Assembly (NCBI GenBank): GCA_964511185.1
Contig: CAZEDU010000078.1
Span: 1 to 24,180, forward strand
Source: CAZEDU01 sp964511185
GTDB lineage: Bacteria; Myxococcota; Myxococcia; Myxococcales; Myxococcaceae
DNA length: 24,180 nt
Direction of reading: 5' to 3'
Shown here: in pieces, positions 1 through 7,733 of the stretch
Layout of the letters: every line of letters starts with the position of its first letter
How positions within the stretch are numbered: position 1 is the stretch's first letter
Made by a program: the position numbers and the translations under genes
The notes under the pieces: generated by a model
Told to the model about the DNA's origin: nothing
The model's input: the letters and a program-made list of their open reading frames with translations, nothing else
Database searches by the model: none

Positions 1-1
1 G

Positions 2-622
2 TCCGAGCGCATGTCGACGGTGCTCTCGCACGACGAAGTGGTGCACGGCAAAGGCTCGCTGCTGGGCAAGATGCCGGGTGACGACTGGCAGAAGTTCGCC
101 AACCTGCGCCTGCTCTACTCGCTGATGTGGGGCCGCCCCGGCAGCAAGGTGCTCTTCATGGGCCAGGAGTTCGGTCAAGGGCCCGAGTGGAACAACCAGA
201 CGCAGCTCGCGTGGCACGAAGCGGAAGGCGGCCTCAACCAGGGCGCGCAGAAGCTGCTCCGTGATCTCAATCGGCTCGACGCCAGCGAGGCGGCGCTGAA
301 GAACGGCGAGATGCGCTATCTCTCCGAAGACAACCGGAACGCGGTCGCCGGCTTCGAGCGCGTCGATCACGCCTCGGGCGATCGCGTGGTGCAGGTGATG
401 AACTTCACGCCCGTGCCGCGCCAGAAGTACCGGATCGGCGTCGACGCCCCGGGAGAGTATCGAGAGATCCTCAACACCGACTCAGGGCACTACGGCGGCA
501 GCAACGTGGGCAACGGCGGAGCGGTGAAGGCCGAGGCGATCCCGTTCCACGGCAAGCCGTACTCGGTGGAGGTGACGCTGCCTCCGCTCGGCGGCGTCTA
601 CCTCAAGAAGTCGGGCGCGTAA
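2..622 (+). CDS. glgB: 1,4-alpha-glucan branching enzyme, C-terminal part (5'-truncated)
   Basis: This is the 3' end of a glycogen branching enzyme (GH13/CBM48 family), which moves alpha-1,4-glucan segments to alpha-1,6 branch points in glycogen synthesis in the cytoplasm. The open frame runs in from the left edge, so the methionine at 11 is internal. Visible landmarks are the SHDEVVHGKGSLL segment, whose His-Asp pair is GH13 conserved region IV and stabilises the transition state, then FMGQEFGQGPEWN, then the C-terminal all-beta domain ending in LPPLGGVYLKK. The N-terminal domain and the catalytic Asp/Glu lie outside the window. The gene ends with TAA at 620-622 and overlaps the convergent thiE-like gene by 20 bp. 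I am very sure of the family. Confidence 0.95.
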   Translation, partial: SERMSTVLSHDEVVHGKGSLLGKMPGDDWQKFANLRLLYSLMWGRPGSKVLFMGQEFGQGPEWNNQTQLAWHEAEGGLNQGAQKLLRDLNRLDASEAALKNGEMRYLSEDNRNAVAGFERVDHASGDRVVQVMNFTPVPRQKYRIGVDAPGEYREILNTDSGHYGGSNVGNGGAVKAEAIPFHGKPYSVEVTLPPLGGVYLKKSGA

Positions 623-1217
623 CGGCGAGCAGCTTCGCCGCGGCTTCCGCCGGGCACGCCGCGTGAAGCACCGCGCCGATCACCGCGAAGCCCGCCGCGC
701 CTTCGAGGCGGGGGAGGTCCTCGTGCTCGGGGGCAATGCCTCCCAGCGCGACGGCGGGGCAGGGCAGCGCCGCCGCGAGCCGCGCGAACCCATCGGCGCC
801 CAGCGGCGCGCGCGCGTCGCGCTTCGAGCGCGGAGGGAAGACCGGGCTCACCAGCGCGAAGTCCGCCCCCGCGGCGTTCTCCGCCTCGCGCGCGCCGTGC
901 ACCGCGACCGAGATGCGCCTCGCCGGACCCAGGTGCGCTCTCGCGTCGCGCGCGGCCATCGCCCGGCTGCCCAGGTGCAGGTGCGCGTCCAAGAGGAGCG
1001 CCACGTCGAGCCGACCGTTGATGAACAGCGGATTCTGGTTGCGCCCGGCGAGCTCCGCGAGGACCTCCGCTTCCCGCCAGAAGTCCCGGCCGGTCGCTTC
1101 CGGGTGCCGGTGCTGCACGGCGATGCGCGGGCTCACCGCGAGCGCGTCACGCAGCCGCGCGAGCAGCTCGTCCTGGCCCAGCGACCAGTCGGTGATGACG
1201 GTCAGCGGCGGAATCAC
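603..1217 (-). CDS. ThiE/TenI-family protein (thiamine phosphate synthase or thiazole tautomerase)
   Basis: A 204-residue TIM-barrel protein of the ThiE/TenI superfamily. I chose the GTG at 1217, 5 bp after the thiG stop, because the fold begins right away with PLTVITD. Family marks seen are INGRLDVALL (residues 66-75), HLGS (81-84), SVAVHGAREA (103-112), SPVFPPRSKRD (124-134) and VALGGI (156-161). The assignment within the family is uncertain. ThiE normally has QxREK, an NDD/NDR Mg-binding Asp and a second Asp in GQED. Here these are QHRHP, NGR and GSRA, so the phosphate-binding Lys and both Mg ligands seem absent. NGR resembles TenI, which aromatises the ThiG product, but the TenI catalytic His (GHVF) is Pro here (SPVF). 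It is the last gene of thiS-thiG-thiE, so a role in thiamine thiazole supply is likely whichever activity it has. Confidence 0.8.
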   Translation of the reverse strand: MIPPLTVITDWSLGQDELLARLRDALAVSPRIAVQHRHPEATGRDFWREAEVLAELAGRNQNPLFINGRLDVALLLDAHLHLGSRAMAARDARAHLGPARRISVAVHGAREAENAAGADFALVSPVFPPRSKRDARAPLGADGFARLAAALPCPAVALGGIAPEHEDLPRLEGAAGFAVIGAVLHAACPAEAAAKLLAVTRPTS

Positions 1218-1222
1218 CCAGC

Positions 1223-1925
1223 TCAGCTCTGAATCAACCCTTCCATCGGGCTCGACGCCGAGGCGTACGCCTTGCGGGGGATGCGGCCGGCCAGGAACGC
1301 CTCGCGGCCGGCCTCGACCGCCTTCTTCATCGCCAGCGCCATGGTGGCCGGGTGCTTCGCCGCCGCGATCGCGGTGTTCATCAGGATGGCGTCGCAGCCC
1401 AGCTCCATCGCGATCGCCGCGTCCGACGCGGTGCCCACGCCCGCATCGACGATCACCGGCACCTTGGCGCTCTCCATGATCAAGCGCAGGTTGTGCGGGT
1501 TGCGAATGCCCAGCCCCGAGCCGATCGGCGCCGCCAGCGGCATCACCGCGGCGCAGCCGGCGTCCTCGAGCTTGCGCGCGGTGATCGGGTCGTCGCTCGT
1601 GTACGGCAGCACGGTGAAGCCTTCCTTCACCAGCACGCGCGCCGCCTTCACCGTCTCCTCGACGTCGGGGAAGAGCGTCCTCTCGTCTCCCAGCACCTCG
1701 AGCTTCACCCACTTGCTCATGCCCAGCTCTTCCGCCAGCCGGCAGGTGCGGATCGCGTCGTCGGCCGTGTAGCAACCGGNNNNNNNNNNTCACCATCTCC
1801 GTCCCGGAGATGCGATGGCACTGCTGCATCACCTCGTGGCTGGGGTACTTGCCGGTGCCGAGAATCAGGCGCGATTGAAACGACCGCCCGGCGATCACCA
1901 GCGGCTTGTCCGTCACAGTGCTCAT
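1223..1925 (-). CDS. thiG: Thiazole synthase ThiG (interrupted by an assembly gap)
   Basis: ThiG condenses deoxyxylulose-5-phosphate, dehydroglycine and ThiS-thiocarboxylate into the thiazole phosphate moiety of thiamine. The N-terminal 45 or so residues (LVIAGRSFQSRLILGTGKYPS to SGTEMV) lie in one minus-strand frame. After the N-run the protein continues in another frame with GCYTADDAIRTCRLAEELG, KWVKLEVLGD (the Schiff-base Lys of the family), SDDPITARKLEDAGCAAVMPLAAPIGSGLG and the phosphate-binding VDAGVGTASDAAIAMELGCDAILMNTA. The conserved stretch normally lying between TEMV and AGCYTA, about 30 residues, is missing. The gap is therefore larger than the 10 Ns shown, and the frame change is an assembly artefact rather than a mutation. 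The ATG at 1925 overlaps the thiS stop (TGATG); a GTG one codon upstream is possible. Confidence 0.92.
1780..1789. other. Assembly gap of 10 N inside thiG
   Basis: Ten undetermined bases split thiG. Joining the flanks over exactly 10 bases puts them in different frames. By comparison with the usual ThiG sequence, about 100 bases should lie here, so the N-run is a placeholder of arbitrary length. Confidence 0.95.
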
Positions 1926-2125
1926 CACCCGCCTCCGACGAAGGTCACGATTTCGACTTGATCACCCGCGCTCAGCTTCGTCTCGGTGTGACGCGCCTTG
2001 CGAACGACCTCGGCGTTGAGCTCGACCGCGACGTGGTCGGCCTCGACCTCGAGCGAAGAGAGCAGCTGCGCGACGGTCGTTCCGGCCAGAACTTCGCGCG
2101 TTTCTCCATTCACGGTGACCTGCAT
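1925..2125 (-). CDS. thiS: Sulfur carrier protein ThiS
   Basis: A 66-residue ubiquitin-like sulfur carrier. It starts MQVTVNGETREV and ends in TFVGGG, so the C-terminal Gly-Gly that is adenylated and converted to thiocarboxylate is intact. The middle (TVAQLLSSLEVEADHVAVELNAEVV) and the end (AGDQVEIVTFVGGG) match the family. It is the first gene of thiS-thiG-thiE and overlaps thiG by one base, which suggests translational coupling. A promoter-like TTGACA element and a 14-bp palindrome lie immediately upstream. No thiF, thiO/thiH or thiC is visible in the window. Confidence 0.93.
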   Translation of the reverse strand: MQVTVNGETREVLAGTTVAQLLSSLEVEADHVAVELNAEVVRKARHTETKLSAGDQVEIVTFVGGG

Positions 2126-2131
2126 GGCCGC

Positions 2132-2145
2132 GACCGATATCGGTC
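2132..2145. promoter_or_regulatory. Perfect 14-bp palindrome, candidate operator of thiS
   Basis: GACCGATATCGGTC is a perfect inverted repeat with no spacer. It covers the predicted -10 box and ends 6 bp from the thiS start codon. A dimeric repressor bound here would block initiation. The regulator is unknown, and function is inferred only from symmetry and position. Confidence 0.45.
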
Positions 2146-2163
2146 AAGCAAGCGAGCTGTCAA
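2134..2163 (-). promoter_or_regulatory. Predicted promoter of the thiS operon
   Basis: On the minus strand TTGACA (2163-2158) is a perfect -35 box, followed after 18 bp by a weak -10 box TATCGG (2139-2134). The ATG of thiS is 8 bases beyond, so transcription would start practically at the start codon, giving a leaderless or very short-leader mRNA. The -10 box lies inside the 14-bp palindrome. I see no TPP riboswitch, and there would be no room for one downstream of this promoter. Confidence 0.5.
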
Positions 2164-2194
2164 ACGGGTGTGAACGGCAGTGAGCACGCCTCGA

Positions 2195-2224
2195 CTGACC
2201 GCCCGCGCCCCGCACGGGTATAGT
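2195..2224 (+). promoter_or_regulatory. Predicted promoter of the 2232 gene
   Basis: CTGACC (2195-2200), an 18-bp spacer and TATAGT (2219-2224) form a sigma-70-like promoter. The expected start point, 7-8 bases after the -10 box, falls on the ATG at 2232, suggesting a leaderless transcript. It is inferred from sequence only. Confidence 0.45.
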
Positions 2225-2231
2225 GGGGGAC

Positions 2232-2783
2232 ATGGTTCGCGCACCGCGCCGGCTCGCCGGGTTGCTCGCAGTCGCCCTGCTGGCATCGACGTTCACCGCC
2301 GAGGCCGCGCCTCGTCGAAGAACCCGCAAGGCCAAGCCGGCCAAGACCGCCCCGGCCCCCACGCCGCCCGCGTCCGAGGAGGCGCCGCCAGAAGGGGCGG
2401 CCGCGTCCAAGCCGGCGGTGTCCGGCGACGCGCCCACGCGCTCGGTGGCTACCGAAGATCTCGCCGCCGAGCCCACCAAGCCCGCGCTGCTGGCGTCGCT
2501 GCCTCAGGTGACGTTCACCCGCCATCGGTACGCCTTCATCGGCGCGGGCGTGCTCCTGGCCGGCGGCGTGGCGCTCGGCTATTCGGCGCAGGGCGAAGCC
2601 AAGCGCGCCCAGACCATCAGCAGCGCGCGGGAGGCGCAGCGCTCTCTGGACGGCGCGCGCCAATCGGCGGCGACCGCGACCGCGCTCTTCGGGTTGGGGC
2701 TGGCGACCCTCGGCTACGCGGTGGTCATGGAGCTGTTGCCGCAGCCTCCACCGGACCAGTCGCAACTCACCTTCCAGTTCTAA
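2232..2783 (+). CDS. Hypothetical membrane protein with signal peptide and Pro/Ala-rich linker
   Basis: A 183-residue protein without a family I recognise. It begins with a basic N-terminus and hydrophobic core (LAGLLAVALLASTFTAEA), a plausible Sec signal cleaved after AEA. Residues 27-90 are low-complexity Arg/Lys then Ala/Pro/Glu. Two hydrophobic segments follow (about 101-117 and 151-168), separated by a charged helical stretch with many Ala, Arg and Gln. This hairpin resembles the C-terminal tails of many myxobacterial envelope proteins, but no enzymatic motif is present. I chose ATG 2232 over the in-frame GTG at 2223 because a -10-like TATAGT overlaps the GTG. It lies 25 bp upstream of the first CX3CH lipoprotein gene and is probably co-transcribed with it. 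Confidence 0.7.
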   Translation: MVRAPRRLAGLLAVALLASTFTAEAAPRRRTRKAKPAKTAPAPTPPASEEAPPEGAAASKPAVSGDAPTRSVATEDLAAEPTKPALLASLPQVTFTRHRYAFIGAGVLLAGGVALGYSAQGEAKRAQTISSAREAQRSLDGARQSAATATALFGLGLATLGYAVVMELLPQPPPDQSQLTFQF

Positions 2784-2808
2784 GGGACCACCTCTTCGGT
2801 TCGCGGGT

Positions 2809-3333
2809 ATGTCGAAACGGTCGCTCGTCCTCATCGCTGGTCTGGTGGTCTTCAGCGGCTGCTTCGTCGCGCCGGGCGACTTTTCGGTCCGTCCGTGCAC
2901 CACCGAGGCCGACTGCCCGGATCGATTCTACCTGTGCGTGCCGGGGCTGCCCGACGGCGGCCGCGTCTGCGAGGTGCTCTTCCCCGCGCCGGGGCTGTTG
3001 GGCGACGCGGGCGTTCGCGACGCAGGCAAGCCCTTCACCGGCACCCCGCACTACTGCAGCGAGGTGAAGCCGCTGCTCGACAAGTACTGCGTCGGCAGCT
3101 GCCACGGCACCGTCACCAGCGGCAGCGGCCAGAGCGGCTTCCGGTTGGACATCTACGACTCGCAGGGCGGCGTCGAGGGCGCCTTCGCGAAGGCAGATCG
3201 CATCAAGGTGCGCATGACGGACTTCAAAGACATGCCCAACATCCCGCCCTATCCCTCTGACGAAGAGCGCGAGCTGGTCGGCCGTTGGGTCACCGCCGGG
3301 GCTCCGCTCTGCGCCGACGGGGGAACGAACTGA
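2809..3333 (+). CDS. Cysteine-rich lipoprotein with cytochrome-like CX3CH domain (paralogue 1)
   Basis: A 174-residue predicted lipoprotein. The signal peptide ends in the lipobox VFSG-Cys18. A Cys cluster follows (CTTEADCP, YLCV, RVCE at 30-54) that is shared with the next gene. The C-terminal half resembles the Planctomycete-type cytochrome c domain (PF07635-like): EVKPLLDKYC, then CVGSCHG (94-100), a conserved DMP (Met142) as possible distal ligand, and DEERELVGRWVTAGAP. The haem motif is CX3CH, with one residue more than canonical CXXCH. It could be a genuine one-haem redox lipoprotein of the outer membrane or a degenerate domain that no longer holds haem. It overlaps the next gene by one base (TGATG). 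Confidence 0.78.
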   Translation: MSKRSLVLIAGLVVFSGCFVAPGDFSVRPCTTEADCPDRFYLCVPGLPDGGRVCEVLFPAPGLLGDAGVRDAGKPFTGTPHYCSEVKPLLDKYCVGSCHGTVTSGSGQSGFRLDIYDSQGGVEGAFAKADRIKVRMTDFKDMPNIPPYPSDEERELVGRWVTAGAPLCADGGTN

Positions 3334-3863
3334 TGCGCCGCCCGTTCGTCTGGCTCGCGCCGGTGGGCCTCACGGTCGCGCTCGCATGCACGCTGCCGGC
3401 GCCCACCTACGAGGGCAAGAGCTGCGAGACCGCGGTCGACTGTCCCGAGGAGTACGCCTGCGTGCTGGCCCGCCCCGGCTTGGGACGAACCTGCGAGCTG
3501 CTGTTGGGGCCTCTCGTCTCGGACACCAGCTTCTACCCGCCGGCCGATTGGGATCGCGACGTCTCGCCGATCATCCTCGAGAAGTGCGCGGCGTTCTGCC
3601 ACGAAGCCACGCAGTCGGGCCTCAACGGCACGCCCACCGAGTACCTGCGCTTCGACCACTACGCGTTCGTCGATGGCGGCGTCGACGTGGGCGCGGCCGC
3701 CAAAGCCGCGTCCATCGTCCGCCGCGGCATCACCCAACGGACGATGCCGCCCAGGTCGAGCGGCTTGCCGTCGTTCACGCCCGACGAGGAGCGGCTGATT
3801 CAAGGTTGGATCCGCGCCGGCACGCCGAAGTCGCTCGACGGCGGTGTCGACGCGGGGCCGTGA
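3333..3863 (+). CDS. Cysteine-rich lipoprotein with cytochrome-like CX3CH domain (paralogue 2)
   Basis: A 176-residue paralogue of the preceding gene. I chose ATG 3333 because it overlaps the upstream stop codon, follows a GGGGG-type ribosome-binding site and starts a clean lipoprotein signal (LTVALA-Cys19). An in-frame GTG at 3285 would spoil the signal peptide. The Cys pattern SCETAVDCP, YACV, RTCE (31-54) matches its neighbour. The haem-like motif is CAAFCHE (85-91), again CX3CH. After it come the possible Met ligand in TQRTMPP (Met138) and the family-typical FTPDEERLIQGWIRAGTP. The two genes are likely to work together. The gene ends 3 bp from the convergent dehydrogenase gene. Confidence 0.78.
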   Translation: MRRPFVWLAPVGLTVALACTLPAPTYEGKSCETAVDCPEEYACVLARPGLGRTCELLLGPLVSDTSFYPPADWDRDVSPIILEKCAAFCHEATQSGLNGTPTEYLRFDHYAFVDGGVDVGAAAKAASIVRRGITQRTMPPRSSGLPSFTPDEERLIQGWIRAGTPKSLDGGVDAGP

Positions 3864-3866
3864 GCT

Positions 3867-5435
<1,569 letters not shown>

Positions 5436-5445
5436 GACGCGGCAG

Positions 5446-5475
5446 CTGATAACGCAATCGCGTCGCGGGTGTCGA
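5446..5475 (-). promoter_or_regulatory. Predicted promoter of the aldehyde dehydrogenase gene
   Basis: On the minus strand TCGACA (5475-5470), an 18-bp spacer and TATCAG (5451-5446) resemble a sigma-70 promoter. The ATG at 5435 is 10 bases downstream of the -10 box, so the leader would be only a few bases. Weak evidence. Confidence 0.35.
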
Positions 5476-5497
5476 GCGCGGCCTGTCTCTCCCGCGC

Positions 5498-5503
5498 TAT
5501 ACC
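5498..5503 (+). promoter_or_regulatory. -10-like box of the dipeptidase gene
   Basis: TATACC stands alone in a GC-rich setting 9 bases before the ATG at 5513. I find no convincing -35 box. If functional it would give a nearly leaderless mRNA. Confidence 0.3.
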
Positions 5504-5512
5504 TTCGAGCGC

Positions 5513-6475
5513 ATGCCCTTCATCGCCGACGCGCACGCGGACTCGCTGATGTGGAACCGCGATCTCACGCGGGCCTCATCGGAGGGCCACGTCGACTTCC
5601 CGAGGTTGAAGGAAGCGGGCGTCGGCCTGCAGTGCTTCACCATCGTCACGCGGGGGTTCCCCTTCATCGGCGGGTTCCCGCTCTTCGCGGCGTACCGGAG
5701 GTGGCCGAAGGAAGCGCGCCGCAGCCCTTGGACGCGCGCCCTGTGGCAGATCGAGCGGCTCGAGGCCTTCTGCTCCTCGTCGAACGGCCAAGTCGCGGTG
5801 ACCACCACGCGAAGTCAGCTCGTGCAGAACGCCGAGGCGGGGCGGGTGAGCGCGATCTTGGGCGTGGAGGGCGGGCACTGCCTGGAGGGTCGGGCGGCGC
5901 GCGTGGACGAGCTCTACGCGCGCGGCGTGCGCTTCATGAGCCCGCTGCACCTGTCGAACAACGCGCTCGGCGGCTCGTCGTTTCCGCTCATGGGCAACCG
6001 GCCGCTCACGCCGCATGGCCGGGAGGTGCTCGACGCGATGGCGAAGGTCGGCATGGCCGTCGATGTCGCGCATGCCTCGCGCCGAACGCTGCAGGACATC
6101 TTGGAGCACCCGACCACGCGGCCGTTCTCGTCGCATACCGAGCTCCCCGACGACGCGCTCGAGCGCATCGCCGACAAGGGCGGGGTGGTCGGGATCATCT
6201 TCGCGACGCCGTATCTCGGTGGCTCCACGGTGGAGCACGTCGTGCGGCACATCGAGCACGCGCTGCGGGTGATGGGCGAAGACGGCGTGGCGCTCGGGTC
6301 GGACTTCGATGGCATGGTGCCGCTGCCGAAGGGCATGCGCGACGTTCGGGACGTGTCGCACGTGGGCGAGGCCCTGCAGCGGCGAGGCCACCCGCAGCGC
6401 TTGGTCGAGAAGGTGCTCGGCGGGAACCTGCGTCGCTTCTTCGAGCGCCTGCTTCCATCCGGAGCGTTCGATTGA
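5513..6475 (+). CDS. Membrane dipeptidase-like metallohydrolase (peptidase M19 family)
   Basis: A 320-residue protein of the renal-dipeptidase (M19) family, binuclear zinc enzymes that hydrolyse dipeptides, often with a D-residue. All expected metal ligands are visible: His8 and Asp10 in DAHADS, Glu119 in GVEGGH, His187 in DVAHAS, His208 in FSSHT and Asp264 in LGSDFDG. No signal peptide is present, so it is probably cytoplasmic. One oddity is that the loop after His208 is about 10 residues shorter than usual. The family normally has a segment such as SHSxAR...HPRNLxDD, with an Arg that binds the substrate carboxylate. Here SSHT runs straight into ELPDD and that Arg is lost. This may be a true variant with altered specificity or a small in-frame deletion. 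It stands alone on the plus strand, with the ALDH gene divergent upstream. Confidence 0.88.
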   Translation: MPFIADAHADSLMWNRDLTRASSEGHVDFPRLKEAGVGLQCFTIVTRGFPFIGGFPLFAAYRRWPKEARRSPWTRALWQIERLEAFCSSSNGQVAVTTTRSQLVQNAEAGRVSAILGVEGGHCLEGRAARVDELYARGVRFMSPLHLSNNALGGSSFPLMGNRPLTPHGREVLDAMAKVGMAVDVAHASRRTLQDILEHPTTRPFSSHTELPDDALERIADKGGVVGIIFATPYLGGSTVEHVVRHIEHALRVMGEDGVALGSDFDGMVPLPKGMRDVRDVSHVGEALQRRGHPQRLVEKVLGGNLRRFFERLLPSGAFD

Positions 6476-6510
6476 CCGCGGCCCAAGACCGAACCTAAGA
6501 GTGCGCGGCC

Positions 6511-6879
6511 ATGACGCGTCTTCTCATCCCCGTACTCGCTTCGGCCCTGTGGGCTTGTGGTGGTCCTCAAGCCGGCGAAGCGTGCAACCAGCAAGGTTTC
6601 CTGTGCGCCGACAGCACCGCGGCCATCGAGTGCAAGAACGCGGTGTGGACCGCGGTCCCGTGCCGAGGGCCCGCCGGCTGCCAGAATCAGAACGGGCAAA
6701 TCACCTGCGATCTCACTGGCAGCCAGCCCGGAGATCTCTGCGCCTCGACCGCGGAGGGCAAAGGCATCTGCGCCGCGGCAGGCAACGCCCTCCTCGAGTG
6801 CCGCTCAGGTGCTTGGGCCCAGTCCAAAACGTGCACCAGCTGCGCCACCTCCAACGACGAAGTGAAGTGCACCCAATAG
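6511..6879 (+). CDS. Small lipoprotein with two Cys-rich repeats
   Basis: A 122-residue predicted lipoprotein; the signal ends in SALWA-Cys16. The mature part holds two imperfect repeats of about 45 residues. The first runs GEAC...FLCA...IECKNAVWTAVPC...GC...ITCD and the second GDLC...GICA...LECRSGAWAQSKTC..C...VKCT. Each has six or seven Cys and one conserved Trp (ECxxxxW), so several disulfides are likely in the envelope. I do not know a function. Such Cys-repeat lipoproteins are frequent in myxobacteria. The stop codon TAG touches a 13-bp palindrome that separates the gene from a convergent hydrolase gene. Confidence 0.75.
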   Translation: MTRLLIPVLASALWACGGPQAGEACNQQGFLCADSTAAIECKNAVWTAVPCRGPAGCQNQNGQITCDLTGSQPGDLCASTAEGKGICAAAGNALLECRSGAWAQSKTCTSCATSNDEVKCTQ

Positions 6880-6891
6880 GGGACTGTCCCC
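6879..6891. repeat. Palindrome GGGGACTGTCCCC, copy 1
   Basis: A perfect 6-bp inverted repeat around a central T. It lies between two convergent genes and starts on the last base of the upstream stop codon. An identical copy is at 18746-18758, also between convergent genes. It could be a bidirectional terminator stem or a member of a dispersed REP-like repeat; there is no clear T-tract on the plus strand beyond GGTTTTCCC. Confidence 0.65.
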
Positions 6892-6908
6892 GGTTTTCCC
6901 GAGCGCCT

Positions 6909-7697
6909 TCACAACTCCCTCAACACAAACGACCGCATCACCTCATTGAACCGCTCCGGCTTCTCCCAATTCGGCAGGTGCCCGGCTCCGGGAATCGAGA
7001 CCAGCTGAGCGCCCGCGATCAGCTCCGCCATCTGTTTCGCCTTCTCCGGCGGCGTGATGCCGTCCTCCTCACCCACCACCACCAAGGCCGGCCCCGAGTA
7101 CCGCGACAAGATTTCTTTACTCGGGCCGCGGAGCGCCATCCCCCGCGACGCCGCGGCGATGCCCGCCGGCGTCGCAACCCGAAGGATGTGCTCGCGCAGC
7201 GCCTGTCGCACCGCCTCCGGCGCGCCCGGCGCGAGCAGCCGCGGCACCATCGCGTCCGCGATCGGCGCGACGCCGCCCGATTCCGCTTGACGCGCCACCT
7301 CCTCACGGCGGGCCTTCGCGGCCGCGTCATCGGCGGTGACTTGCGTGTCGATCAGCACCAGCCCCCGCACCCGCGCCGGGTCCAGCCGCACCAGCGCCAT
7401 CGCCGCGTAGCCGCCCATCGACAGCCCGCCGACGATCACCGGCCCCAGCGCCAAGGCGTCCAGGATCGCCAGCGCGTCCGCGGCGATCGTCGACATCTCG
7501 AGCGGCCCCGGTCCCACCTCGCTGCCGCCGAACCCCCGGTGGTTCGGCACGATGAAGCGAAACGAGCCCGAGAGCGCCGCCAGCTGCGGCCGGAAGCTCT
7601 CCGCCCCCATCGGAAACCCGTGCAGCAAGAGCACCGGCGGGCCCTGGCCTTCGTCCAGGTACGACAACGTGAGCCCATCTCGTTGAAGGGTAGGCAT
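6909..7697 (-). CDS. Alpha/beta-fold hydrolase
   Basis: A 262-residue serine hydrolase of the alpha/beta-fold family (3-oxoadipate enol-lactonase/epoxide hydrolase-like group). The complete triad is visible: Ser93 in the nucleophile elbow GGLSMGG, Asp212 in VGEEDGITP and His240 in PGAGHLPNWEKP. The oxyanion-hole segment LLLHGFPMGAESF (about 24-36) and NHRGFGGSE (52-60) also fit. There is no signal peptide, so it is probably cytoplasmic. The sequence does not define the substrate. Although it resembles enol-lactonases, nothing nearby except the BoxD-like gene points to aromatic breakdown. It starts at ATG 7697, divergent from the 7734 operon with only about 36 bp between the start codons. Confidence 0.85.
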   Translation of the reverse strand: MPTLQRDGLTLSYLDEGQGPPVLLLHGFPMGAESFRPQLAALSGSFRFIVPNHRGFGGSEVGPGPLEMSTIAADALAILDALALGPVIVGGLSMGGYAAMALVRLDPARVRGLVLIDTQVTADDAAAKARREEVARQAESGGVAPIADAMVPRLLAPGAPEAVRQALREHILRVATPAGIAAASRGMALRGPSKEILSRYSGPALVVVGEEDGITPPEKAKQMAELIAGAQLVSIPGAGHLPNWEKPERFNEVMRSFVLREL

Positions 7698-7733
7698 GGA
7701 AACGACTTAGCCTTTTCCGAAGGGGTTGTATGC

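Noticed and set aside
1223..1925. thiG as a frameshifted pseudogene
   Set aside because: The frame change coincides exactly with an N-run of arbitrary length and a conserved block is missing there, so it is an assembly gap.
2126..2231. TPP riboswitch upstream of thiS
   Set aside because: No CTGAGA-type or other conserved THI-box segments on either strand, and the predicted promoter leaves no leader.
6309..7733. Upstream extension of the 7734 gene (open frame from 6309)
   Set aside because: The extension runs through the dipeptidase end, the lipoprotein and the antisense hydrolase in a shadow frame; composition changes sharply to a real protein only near 7734.
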